From assembly GCA_947570515.1 (NCBI GenBank), contig CANOUM010000076.1, forward strand, positions 1 to 7,313: a DNA stretch of 7,313 nucleotides, given 5' to 3'. The notes beneath the pieces are model-generated. The model had not been told where the DNA came from and did no database searches. It worked only from the letters and a program-made list of their open reading frames with translations. The position numbers and the translations under genes were made by a program. How positions within the stretch are numbered: the first letter of the stretch is position 1; each line of letters opens with the position of its first letter. Of the stretch, positions 1-5,753 are shown one piece after another. Source of the DNA: an uncultured Clostridia bacterium (GTDB lineage: Bacteria; Bacillota; Clostridia; Lachnospirales; Bianqueaceae).

Positions 1-331
1 TGAGGCTGGTCAATTAGAGCTTAATGCATATGAACCGGTACTTTTCTATGAGCTGTTTGAATCAATCAATGCGATTACCGGAGGTGTCGAGACGCTGGTG
101 GATAATTGTATTTTAGATATTGAAGCCAATGAGGAGCGCTGCCGTGATTTGGTGGAAAATTCTGTTGGTATTATTACAGTAATTTGCCCCAAAGTTGGAT
201 ATCAGCAGGCGGCTGATGTGGCAAAAGAAGCAATTAAAACCGGAAAATCAGTACGGACTCTGCTGAAAGAAAAGCATATTTTGAGCGATGAAGAAGTCGA
301 TGAGATGCTGATCCCGGATAATATGGTATAA
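1..331 (+). CDS. aspA: Aspartate ammonia-lyase (aspartase), C-terminal part
   Basis: The gene is cut by the left edge; the reading frame begins at base 2 and 109 codons remain before TAA (329-331). Aspartase reversibly deaminates L-aspartate to fumarate and ammonia in the cytoplasm, and the family works as a homotetramer. The visible part opens with GQLELNAYEPVLFYELFESI, the last core-helix region of the fumarase/aspartase superfamily. The small C-terminal domain follows, with the family patterns ITGGVETLVDNC, ANEERCRDLVENSVGIIT, GYQQAADVAKEA and TGKSVRTLL, ending ILSDEEVDEMLIPDNMV. The signature loop and catalytic serine lie upstream, outside the window. Class II fumarase has the same fold and is the main alternative, but the EPVLFYELFESI and VDNC wording fits clostridial aspartases better. 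The stop codon abuts a structured repeat, and an intrinsic terminator lies about 145 nt downstream, so this gene probably ends its transcript there. Confidence 0.9.
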   Translation, partial: EAGQLELNAYEPVLFYELFESINAITGGVETLVDNCILDIEANEERCRDLVENSVGIITVICPKVGYQQAADVAKEAIKTGKSVRTLLKEKHILSDEEVDEMLIPDNMV

Positions 332-375
332 AAGCGGCATGACATATGTTGAGAGCTCACGTCCCTGAGCCGCTT
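330..375 (+). repeat. 46-nt structured repeat, copy 1
   Basis: First of two near-identical direct copies; 42 of 46 positions match copy 2 at 425-470 and all four differences are transitions. The unit is bounded by an inverted repeat, AAGCGGC (332-338) and GCCGCTT (369-375). In this copy the stem extends to 8 bp through A331-T376. Inside are a perfect 8-nt palindrome ACATATGT (342-349) and TGAGAGCTCA (350-359), which contains the GAGCTC palindrome. It begins within the aspA stop codon. It has only a short T run after it, so it is not a convincing terminator. It resembles REP-like or small palindromic interspersed elements in architecture, but I do not recognise the family. Confidence 0.85.
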
Positions 376-376
376 T

Positions 377-406
377 CTGAGTTTGTCGCAGATGCGTCAA
401 ACTCAG
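377..406 (+). other. Perfect hairpin between the two 46-nt repeats
   Basis: CTGAGTTTG (377-385) pairs perfectly with CAAACTCAG (398-406). After a T-T mismatch the stem continues with CGC (387-389) and GCG (394-396), closing on the tetraloop AGAT. There is no T tract after it, so it is not an intrinsic terminator. It sits centrally in the spacer between the two repeat copies, which makes a composite unit of repeat, hairpin and repeat. It may be part of an RNA structure in the aspA 3' untranslated region or part of a mobile palindromic element. Confidence 0.75.
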
Positions 407-424
407 GATGGATATCGTATGGGG

Positions 425-470
425 AAAAGCGGCATGGCGTATGCTGAGAGCTCATGTCCCTGAGCCGCTT
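425..470 (+). repeat. 46-nt structured repeat, copy 2
   Basis: Second direct copy of the unit at 330-375, in the same orientation, with a 49-nt spacer between them. The boundary inverted repeat AAGCGGC (427-433) and GCCGCTT (464-470) is unchanged. Substitutions relative to copy 1 are at 437, 439, 444 and 455. Two of them (437 and 444) turn an A-T pair of the internal palindrome into a G-C pair, so the inner symmetry is kept apart from one wobble. The terminator stem starts five bases after this copy. No further copy was seen elsewhere in the window. Confidence 0.85.
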
Positions 471-474
471 ACGC

Positions 475-513
475 AACGAGGATATTTTCGAAATAGAAGA
501 TATCCTCGTTTTT
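475..513 (+). terminator. Intrinsic terminator after aspA
   Basis: AACGAGGATAT (475-485) pairs with ATATCCTCGTT (500-510). The stem can continue inward through TTTC (486-489) and GAAG (496-499), with one G-U pair and loop GAAATA. This gives about 15 bp followed by a T run (509-513). It is a classic Rho-independent terminator on the + strand and most likely ends the aspA transcript, including the repeat-hairpin-repeat element. Confidence 0.9.
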
Positions 514-521
514 GTATAGAA

Positions 522-551
522 AAGACAATGAAAAGAGCTGAAAATTCTAAT
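522..551 (+). promoter_or_regulatory. Possible sigma-70/A-type promoter for the small-protein pair
   Basis: AAGACA (522-527) and TCTAAT (546-551) resemble -35 and -10 boxes with an 18-nt spacer. They lie just downstream of the terminator and about 60 nt before the first small gene. The -35 match is only moderate. A promoter is expected between the terminator at 475-513 and the gene at 612, but this exact assignment is weak. I see nothing else in 514-593. Confidence 0.3.
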
Positions 552-593
552 ACAGACATCAAGTTTTTGCAAATGGGCGCATATGCTATAGGT

Positions 594-604
594 AAAGGAG
601 GGGG
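594..604 (+). promoter_or_regulatory. Strong ribosome binding site that sets the start at 612
   Basis: AAAGGAGGGGG ends 7 nt before ATG 612, and its AAAGGAGG core ends 10 nt before it. The same frame is open upstream to an ATG at 408, but that start lies between the structured repeats, lacks a good Shine-Dalgarno and would read through the terminator. This site therefore decides for 612. Confidence 0.85.
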
Positions 605-611
605 ATCAAGG

Positions 612-947
612 ATGGATGCAAAAAAAGCCGGGGGCCCTGATATGATGAAGATGCTGCATATGATGCTTCCTTACATGGACTCTTCCACAAAGCGGATGCT
701 GAGTATTATGATTAAGCTGCAGGAACTTCAGGAGCTTATGAAAGTAGAAGAAGAGGCTAAGCCGAAAGCCTCCGAAAGAGAAGAGAATCAAACAAGCTCC
801 GCAGAGGAAAAAGAGAATAAGGAAGCAGAGATCGTGTGGCCGGCAGCCGTCACAGCGCCAGATCATAATCTGGCATTAAAGCTGCGGGAAGGATTGACGC
901 CAGAGCAGCAAAGCATGATTACATCATTAACAGATATGTTAGGATGA
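612..947 (+). CDS. Small Met-rich hypothetical protein (111 aa)
   Basis: I do not recognise a named family. Three parts are visible. Residues 9-45 are a Met-rich amphipathic helical stretch containing MLHMMLPYMDSSTKRMLSIM and then KLQELQELMKV. Residues 46-73 are a highly charged Glu/Lys-rich linker, probably disordered. Residues 88-111 are a helical tail with GLTPEQQSMITSLTDMLG. There are 12 Met in 111 residues. No signal peptide, obvious transmembrane segment or metal-binding cluster is seen, so it is probably cytoplasmic. ATG 612 is chosen because a very strong ribosome binding site precedes it. The next gene starts 22 nt after its stop and ends with a related LTPE tail, so the two are probably co-transcribed and perhaps act together. 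The patterned helix, linker and helix make a real protein likely; the function is unknown. Confidence 0.75.
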   Translation: MDAKKAGGPDMMKMLHMMLPYMDSSTKRMLSIMIKLQELQELMKVEEEAKPKASEREENQTSSAEEKENKEAEIVWPAAVTAPDHNLALKLREGLTPEQQSMITSLTDMLG

Positions 948-969
948 ATAAAAGAAGGGAGAGGTGATC

Positions 970-1239
970 ATGGACCAGAATCTGATAGAGTTTTTTAGGG
1001 GGCCGGAGTTTCAGTCTTTGCCTGAAATCAAACAGCAGTATCTTAAAGAGATGATAGAGCTTATGGCAGATCGGCCAATCAATGAAAAAATACAGATCAT
1101 GATGTCCTATGGATTTAAAATGCAGAACAATGGACTGGCGCTTAGTCAAGAAGAAGCTTCTATGCTGATGAAGGTTTTACAGGCCAATTTGACGCCGGAA
1201 GAAAGAGCACGGTTTGAGCAGTTCAGCAAAATGATATAA
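970..1239 (+). CDS. Small hypothetical protein (89 aa) with LTPE tail
   Basis: I do not recognise the family. The protein looks all-helical: MDQNLIEFFRGPEFQSL, then a helix around KQQYLKEMIELMADRP (21-36), a segment with IQIMMSYGFKMQNNG (41-55), and a C-terminal helix pair with ALSQEEASMLMKVL (57-70) and NLTPEERARFEQFSKMI (73-89). The tail aligns by eye with residues 90-111 of the upstream protein (L..xLTPE......L/F..M). ATG 970 is preferred over GTG 964 because the ribosome binding site AAGGGAG (955-961) lies 8 nt before 970 but would abut 964. The gene follows its partner by 22 nt and ends 1 nt before a strong terminator, so the pair forms a two-gene operon. There is no membrane segment or signal peptide. 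Function is unknown. Confidence 0.75.
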   Translation: MDQNLIEFFRGPEFQSLPEIKQQYLKEMIELMADRPINEKIQIMMSYGFKMQNNGLALSQEEASMLMKVLQANLTPEERARFEQFSKMI

Positions 1240-1240
1240 A

Positions 1241-1286
1241 AAAAGGCAGCACCATATTGGAAAATGAAATATGGATGCTGCCTTTT
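1241..1286 (+). terminator. Intrinsic terminator after the small-protein pair, probably bidirectional
   Basis: AAAAGGCAGC (1241-1250) pairs with GCTGCCTTTT (1277-1286). An inner stem CCATATT (1252-1258) pairs with AATATGG (1268-1274), separated from the outer stem by one extra A-T pair and a bulged A. The loop is GGAAAATGA. The A run on the left and T run on the right would allow function on both strands, although no - strand gene needs it in this window. It separates the small-gene pair from the pgl-metF-metH operon. Confidence 0.9.
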
Positions 1287-1293
1287 AATATAC

Positions 1294-1322
1294 TTGCACT
1301 TTATAAAAATGTGCAGTACAAT
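1294..1322 (+). promoter_or_regulatory. Probable promoter of the pgl-metF-metH operon
   Basis: TTGCAC (1294-1299) and TACAAT (1317-1322) are spaced by 17 nt. The -10 box is a close match to consensus; the -35 box matches mainly in its TTG. The expected start of transcription near 1329 leaves a leader of only about 25 nt before ATG 1354. That is too short for a SAM or cobalamin riboswitch, and none is visible between the terminator and the gene. Confidence 0.6.
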
Positions 1323-1353
1323 AAAATGATCATACCAAAGAAAGGATAGACGG

Positions 1354-2421
1354 ATGAAGCAGTACTATATATACTTGGGGACGCAGACGCATAAAAGCAG
1401 CAAGGGGATCTATGGGATGCGCATTTCTGCCGATGGTAAGCTTGAAGAAGAGCCGCAGCTTTTGATGCAGCAGCCATCGCCTACTTATTTTTATGTAAGC
1501 CGGGAGCATGATTTTCTTTATGCAGTTTCCGAACCGGGAGAGGAAGAAAAGGGGCTGATTTGTGTCTATGCAATCGATCCAAAGACAAATGGATTATCGC
1601 TGCATAGCAAAAAAGTGGCAGCAGGCAGAGGGCTTTGTCATATTGAGATGGATGAGGCAGAGCGTTATGCGGTGGTGACCTGTTATGAAGAGGCGACCAT
1701 TCAGGTATATCCGGTTGATACACATAGGAAACTAATGCCTATGTTTTGTCTGCGACGTCATATTGGGAGCGGCCCTGTTTCAGAAAGACAGGAAAAAGCA
1801 CATGCGCACAGTGCAGTTTTTACAAAGGATGGGGCGTATGTTGTGATCTGTGATTTGGGGATGGACACACTAGCGCTGTATCAGATGAACGAGGAGACAG
1901 GAAAGCTGCACCGGGCCATTGGGATGAATGTTACAATGCCGCCGGGCAGCGGGCCGCGTCATATGGTCATGAGCCCTGATGGAAAATATGCATATGTGGC
2001 CTGTGAATTAAGTTCAGAGATAGCGGTGCTTGCCTATGAAAAAGAAACAGGGTTTACGCTTACAGAGCGAGTGAGTACTCTTTCTCCGGAATTTCCTTCT
2101 GATAGGAATTATCCGGCGGCGATCCGCATTACGCAGGATGGAAGATATTTATATGTATCAAATCGGGGAGAAGATTCAATTGCGCTTTTTAAGGTCAATC
2201 CCCAAAATGGACATATTTCATTAAAAAATACATATTCCACACGTGGATGGTATCCGCGTGATTTTATCCTCACACGGGATGAGCGGCTTCTGATTGCCGT
2301 GAATCAGCTTTCGGACAATATGGTTATTTTTCGGCGTGAGCCGGAAACAGGAGAGCTTACGCTAACGGATGAAAAAACAATTGTCAATGCGCCTGTAGCG
2401 CTGATAGAGGGGTCAAAATGA
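1354..2421 (+). CDS. pgl: Beta-propeller lactonase, probable 6-phosphogluconolactonase
   Basis: This is a 355-aa protein of the lactonase family (PF10282, the YbhE/YkgB type of seven-bladed beta-propeller), slightly longer than the E. coli enzyme of about 331 aa. The usual role is hydrolysis of 6-phosphoglucono-1,5-lactone to 6-phosphogluconate in the oxidative pentose-phosphate pathway, in the cytosol. Repeated blade patterns are visible: a first strand YYIYLGTQT near the N-terminus, KAHAHSAVFTKDGAYVV (148-164) followed by DLGMDTLALY, GSGPRHMVMSPDGKYAYVAC (198-217), RITQDGRYLYVSNRGEDSIA (258-277), and PRDFILTRDERLLIAVNQ (301-318) followed by SDNMVIF. No signal peptide is seen. AAAGGA (1341-1346) lies 7 nt before the ATG. 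The stop overlaps the metF start by 4 nt (ATGA), so the two are translationally coupled. The family also contains enzymes acting on other lactones, so the exact substrate is inferred. Gene symbol is by family only. Confidence 0.85.
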   Translation: MKQYYIYLGTQTHKSSKGIYGMRISADGKLEEEPQLLMQQPSPTYFYVSREHDFLYAVSEPGEEEKGLICVYAIDPKTNGLSLHSKKVAAGRGLCHIEMDEAERYAVVTCYEEATIQVYPVDTHRKLMPMFCLRRHIGSGPVSERQEKAHAHSAVFTKDGAYVVICDLGMDTLALYQMNEETGKLHRAIGMNVTMPPGSGPRHMVMSPDGKYAYVACELSSEIAVLAYEKETGFTLTERVSTLSPEFPSDRNYPAAIRITQDGRYLYVSNRGEDSIALFKVNPQNGHISLKNTYSTRGWYPRDFILTRDERLLIAVNQLSDNMVIFRREPETGELTLTDEKTIVNAPVALIEGSK

Positions 2422-3278
2422 AAATTAGTGATATATTAAAAACAGGGAAATCAACCTTTTCCTTTGAAGTATTTCCGCCCAAAACAGAGGACAAGTTTCT
2501 GGCGGTGGAGACAGTGACAAAGCAAATTGCAGCGCTGGGGCCTGATTTTATGAGTGTGACTTATGGTGCTGGCGGAGGAACGAGTCAGTATACGGTTGAA
2601 CTGGCTAATACGCTGCAGACGGAATACCATACGCCGGTGCTTGCTCATTTGACCTGCGTTTCGTCAACGCACGATGAGATTGGTAAAATGCTGGAGCAGC
2701 TGAAAAATAAGGGCATTGAAAACATACTGGCTTTGCGGGGGGATATCCCGGAGGATGGCGGAAAACGGGAATATCGGTATGCAAGCGAGCTGATTCGGGA
2801 AATTAAAAGCTATGGTGATTTTTGTATTGGGGCAGCCTGTTACCCGGAGGGACATGTGGAATCAAAGAATAAAGCGGACGATTTGCAGCACCTGAAGGAA
2901 AAAGTGGAGGCAGGCGCAGAGTTCCTGACAACACAAATGTTTTTTGATAATCAGATTCTGTACCGTTTTTTATATCGGATTCGAGAAATTGGAATTACAG
3001 TTCCGGTCTGTGCAGGAATTATGCCTGTGACCAATGGAAAGCAGATGAAGAGAATTGGCAGTTTATCGGGTACAGAGCTGCCGCAGCGCTTTAAAGCGAT
3101 TTTAGACCGGTTTGGGACGACTCCTAAAGCCATGAGGCAGGCGGGTATTGTGTATGCAGCCGACCAGATTATTGATCTTTTAGCCAATGGAGTGCCGCAT
3201 GTGCATGTGTATACAATGAACAAGCCAGAGATTGCAGAGGCCATTTTAGCGCGCATTTCGGAGATTTTAAAAGTATGA
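2418..3278 (+). CDS. metF: Methylenetetrahydrofolate reductase
   Basis: MetF is a flavin (FAD) TIM-barrel enzyme that reduces 5,10-methylene-THF to 5-methyl-THF with NAD(P)H, which commits one-carbon units to methionine. At 286 aa it is close to the E. coli protein (296 aa). Family motifs are all present: FSFEVFPPKT with Glu17 (equivalent to catalytic Glu28 of E. coli), MSVTYGAGGGTS (45-56), AHLTC (76-80), NILALRGDIPEDGG with Asp109 (equivalent to Asp120), CYPEGHVES (141-149), EFLTTQMFFDN with Gln173 (equivalent to Gln183), CAGIMPV (198-204) and the terminal VHVYTMNKPE. There is no C-terminal regulatory domain of the eukaryotic type. GAGGGG (2407-2412), inside the end of the lactonase gene, serves as ribosome binding site. 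Its own stop overlaps the metH start (ATGA at 3275-3278), which pairs producer and consumer of methyl-THF. Confidence 0.97.
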   Translation: MKISDILKTGKSTFSFEVFPPKTEDKFLAVETVTKQIAALGPDFMSVTYGAGGGTSQYTVELANTLQTEYHTPVLAHLTCVSSTHDEIGKMLEQLKNKGIENILALRGDIPEDGGKREYRYASELIREIKSYGDFCIGAACYPEGHVESKNKADDLQHLKEKVEAGAEFLTTQMFFDNQILYRFLYRIREIGITVPVCAGIMPVTNGKQMKRIGSLSGTELPQRFKAILDRFGTTPKAMRQAGIVYAADQIIDLLANGVPHVHVYTMNKPEIAEAILARISEILKV

Positions 3279-5704
3279 GATTTTTAGAAGCATTAGAGCA
3301 GCAGACTCTTTTTTTTGACGGGGCCATGGGAACTTTGCTGCAGCAACAAGGACTTAGGGCAGGAGAGATTCCGGAAACATGGAATAGCCTGCATCCGGAA
3401 ATAATTTTGCAGATTCATAAAAGTTACTTAGAGGCCGGATGTCATATTTTAAAGGCCAATACCTTTGGCATCAATCGGTATAAGCTGGAAAAGACAGGCT
3501 ATACCGTGGAAGATTTGGTGCAGGCTGGTCTGAAGCTGGCACAGGATGCGATTGCACAGGAGAAGGCAGATCATGAGAAAGTCCGGATGCGGGAATGTTT
3601 TGCTGCATTAGATATCGGGTCTTTAGGCAAGCTGATGCGTCCGCTGGGAAGTATGGGGCTGGAAGAGGCGTATGACGCCTTTGCACAGGTGATTCAGGCC
3701 GGCCGGGATCAGGCAGATCTGGTCTTGATCGAAACGATGAATGATCCCTACGAAATGAAAGCAGCACTCCTGGCAGCCAAAGAGCATTCGGATCTGCCGG
3801 TCGTTGTGAGCATGGTATTGGACGAGAAAGGAAAGCTTCTCACAGGAGGCGATATACCGGCGGCCGTTTCTATGCTCGAAGGGCTTGGCGCCGACTGCAT
3901 CGGCATGAACTGCGCGCTAGGACCCAAGCAGATGCTGGAACTGATGCCGATGATGCGTGCCTATAGCAGCAGACCTATCATCGTCAATCCCAATGCCGGC
4001 ATGCCGCAGCTTATAGACGGACGGACGGTATTCGGCGTAGGACCGGCCGAGTTTGCCGAGGATCAAAAAAAGATGATAGAGGCGGGGGCGCAGGCAATAG
4101 GCGGCTGCTGCGGTACGACGCCGGAGCATATTCGGCAGATGGTGATGCGCTGTCAAGGCGTACTTCGCATGCCGGTAGAGGAAAAAAATATCACCATGGT
4201 ATCTTCCTATGGCGCTTATGAGATTTTGGGCGATAGGCCTCTGATTATCGGAGAGCGGATTAATCCAACCGGTAAAAAGAAGTTAAAAAAAGCACTGAGG
4301 GAACATGATTTTAACTATATATTAGAAGAGGCGATTCGTCAGGAAGAACAGGGCGCCCATATTTTAGACGTCAACGTAGGACTTCCCGAGATTCAGGAAG
4401 CGGAAGTGATGGATGAGCTGGTACAGGAGCTGCAGGCTATCACTAAGCTTCCACTACAGATTGATACCTCAGATGTGCATACTATGGAGAGAGCCCTGCG
4501 GCATTATAACGGAAAGCCGCTCATCAATTCCGTAAATGGAAAGCGAGAGGTGATGGAAGCGGTCTTCCCGCTCGTAAAAAAATACGGCGGCGTAGTGGTT
4601 GGGCTCACACTGGACGAAGAAGGCATTCCGGAAACGGCAGAAGGGCGCATCAGAATTGCAAAAAAAATCATTGAGACAGCGGCCGCTTATGGCATTGCTA
4701 AAAAAGACATTCTCATTGATACGCTTACCATGACTATCAGCACCGGAGAAGAGCAGGGACGAGTTACACTGGAAGCCCTGCAGAGAGTGCGCCGGGAGCT
4801 TGGCGTGGGGACGGTGCTTGGCGTGTCCAATATCTCTTTCGGACTTCCAAACCGTGAACTCATCAACGCTTCTTTTTATGCAATGGCGATGGATCGAGGG
4901 CTTTCGGCCGGAATCATTAACCCGGGCAGCGCCGCCATGCGGCAAGCTTATGATGTATATCTCGCGGTCAAAGGCTATGACAAGAACTGCAGTCTGTATA
5001 TCGAGAAATATAGTCAGATGGAGATGACGGCAGCTGTGCATAAAACAGCGACTGAAGCAAAACCGGCAGCCCAGAAGCAGTTTGCGCCGCTGCAGGAGGC
5101 AATCATCAAGGGACTCGCGGATCTGGCTTCCCGCCATACGGCGGAGGCATTAAAAGAAAAGGAAGCGCTGTGCATTATTGATGAGCAGCTGATTCCGGCG
5201 TTGGATTTTGTAGGAAAAGAATTTGAAAAGGGGAGTATGTTTTTGCCGCAGCTTCTGATGAGCGCGCAGGCGGCACAATCTGCTTTTCAGGTGATTAAAG
5301 AAAGTTTTCAGGGGAATGAGCAGCAGAGTAAAGGAAAGATTGTGCTGGCAACGGTGAAAGGAGATATTCATGATATCGGCAAGAATATCGTGAAGGTGCT
5401 GCTTGAAAACTATGGGTTTACGGTGCTGGATCTTGGTAAGGATGTGCCGCCGGAGGTTGTGGTGGAGACGGCGCGCAGGGAACAGGTGAGGCTTGTGGGG
5501 CTGAGCGCACTGATGACGACGACGGTGGTGCATATGGAGGAGACGATTCACCAGCTGAAGGAGGCGCTGCCATCCTGTAAAGTGATGGTGGGGGGCGCTG
5601 TGCTTACACAGGCTTATGCGGATGAGATCGGCGCAGATTTTTATTCGAAAGATGCAATGGGGTCGGTACGCTATGCAGAAGAGCTTTTTTCGCAAAATGC
5701 TTGA
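3275..5704 (+). CDS. metH: Cobalamin-dependent methionine synthase, short form without reactivation domain
   Basis: MetH transfers the methyl group of 5-methyl-THF via cob(I)alamin to homocysteine. The 809-aa protein has three modules. Residues 1-295 are the homocysteine S-methyltransferase barrel, starting FFDGAMGTLLQQQG, with zinc ligands Cys213 (GMNCALGP) and Cys278-Cys279 (GGCCGTTPEH). Residues 315-580 are the pterin-binding barrel, with IGERINPTGKKK (325-336), HILDVNVGLPE (362-372), QIDTSD (395-400), INSVNGK (417-423) and SNISFGLPNR. An Ala/Lys-rich linker follows. The last module, from about 605 to 809, is the cobalamin domain, with the cap motif FLPQLLMSAQ (656-665), GDIHDIGKNIV with Asp697-x-His699-x-x-Gly702, GLSALMTTT and MVGGAVL. 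The AdoMet-binding reactivation domain of the 1227-aa E. coli enzyme is absent, as in other short MetH proteins. The upstream ribosome binding site is weak (GGAG about 11 nt before the ATG), so translation likely depends on coupling to metF. C-ending codons rise in the middle of the gene (see findings). Confidence 0.96.
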   Translation: MRFLEALEQQTLFFDGAMGTLLQQQGLRAGEIPETWNSLHPEIILQIHKSYLEAGCHILKANTFGINRYKLEKTGYTVEDLVQAGLKLAQDAIAQEKADHEKVRMRECFAALDIGSLGKLMRPLGSMGLEEAYDAFAQVIQAGRDQADLVLIETMNDPYEMKAALLAAKEHSDLPVVVSMVLDEKGKLLTGGDIPAAVSMLEGLGADCIGMNCALGPKQMLELMPMMRAYSSRPIIVNPNAGMPQLIDGRTVFGVGPAEFAEDQKKMIEAGAQAIGGCCGTTPEHIRQMVMRCQGVLRMPVEEKNITMVSSYGAYEILGDRPLIIGERINPTGKKKLKKALREHDFNYILEEAIRQEEQGAHILDVNVGLPEIQEAEVMDELVQELQAITKLPLQIDTSDVHTMERALRHYNGKPLINSVNGKREVMEAVFPLVKKYGGVVVGLTLDEEGIPETAEGRIRIAKKIIETAAAYGIAKKDILIDTLTMTISTGEEQGRVTLEALQRVRRELGVGTVLGVSNISFGLPNRELINASFYAMAMDRGLSAGIINPGSAAMRQAYDVYLAVKGYDKNCSLYIEKYSQMEMTAAVHKTATEAKPAAQKQFAPLQEAIIKGLADLASRHTAEALKEKEALCIIDEQLIPALDFVGKEFEKGSMFLPQLLMSAQAAQSAFQVIKESFQGNEQQSKGKIVLATVKGDIHDIGKNIVKVLLENYGFTVLDLGKDVPPEVVVETARREQVRLVGLSALMTTTVVHMEETIHQLKEALPSCKVMVGGAVLTQAYADEIGADFYSKDAMGSVRYAEELFSQNA

Positions 5705-5729
5705 ATTTTATAATACCTTCTGTTAAAAT
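5701..5729 (+). promoter_or_regulatory. Extended -10 promoter for leuS, overlapping the metH stop
   Basis: TTGAAT (5701-5706) and TAAAAT (5724-5729) have an ideal 17-nt spacer, and TG at 5721-5722 gives an extended -10 (TGTTAAAAT). The -35 box includes the metH TGA stop (5702-5704). Transcription would start near 5736, leaving a leader of about 26 nt. No intrinsic terminator is seen between metH and leuS, so read-through from the met operon is also possible. Confidence 0.65.
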
Positions 5730-5747
5730 GAAGTTTAATTTGATGCT

Positions 5748-5753
5748 AAGGAG
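5748..5753 (+). promoter_or_regulatory. Ribosome binding site that sets the leuS TTG start
   Basis: AAGGAG ends 8 nt before TTG 5762. The ATG at 5757-5759 is out of frame with leuS, and the in-frame GTG at 5753 overlaps the site itself. TTG is therefore the best start, and it gives the usual LeuRS N-terminus (KIYDHKAIEKKWQTIWEE). Confidence 0.85.

Noticed and set aside
330..470. CRISPR-like repeat-spacer-repeat (46-nt repeats, 49-nt spacer)
   Set aside because: Only two copies, with four differences. The spacer is itself a perfect hairpin, and there are no cas genes or leader.
408..611. N-terminal extension of the 111-aa protein from ATG 408
   Set aside because: The frame is open, but it would translate through repeat copy 2 and the aspA terminator. 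The strong ribosome binding site is at 594-604.
3309..3316. Run of eight T near the metH start as a slippage or phase-variation switch
   Set aside because: It encodes the conserved Leu-Phe-Phe-Asp of the barrel start, and the frame is intact. One homopolymer of this length is not evidence of switching.
4469..5137. 222-aa reading frame on the - strand
   Set aside because: It lies entirely antisense to the pterin-domain part of metH, which has clear conserved motifs. The translation shows no recognisable domain, so it is a shadow frame.
5150..5695. 181-aa reading frame on the - strand
   Set aside because: It is antisense to the cobalamin domain of metH and is His/Leu/Arg-rich as expected of a shadow frame.
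5680..5715. Terminator between metH and leuS
   Set aside because: Only a short AGC/GCT and TTTT/AAAA pairing with a mismatch can form, and no proper T tract follows.
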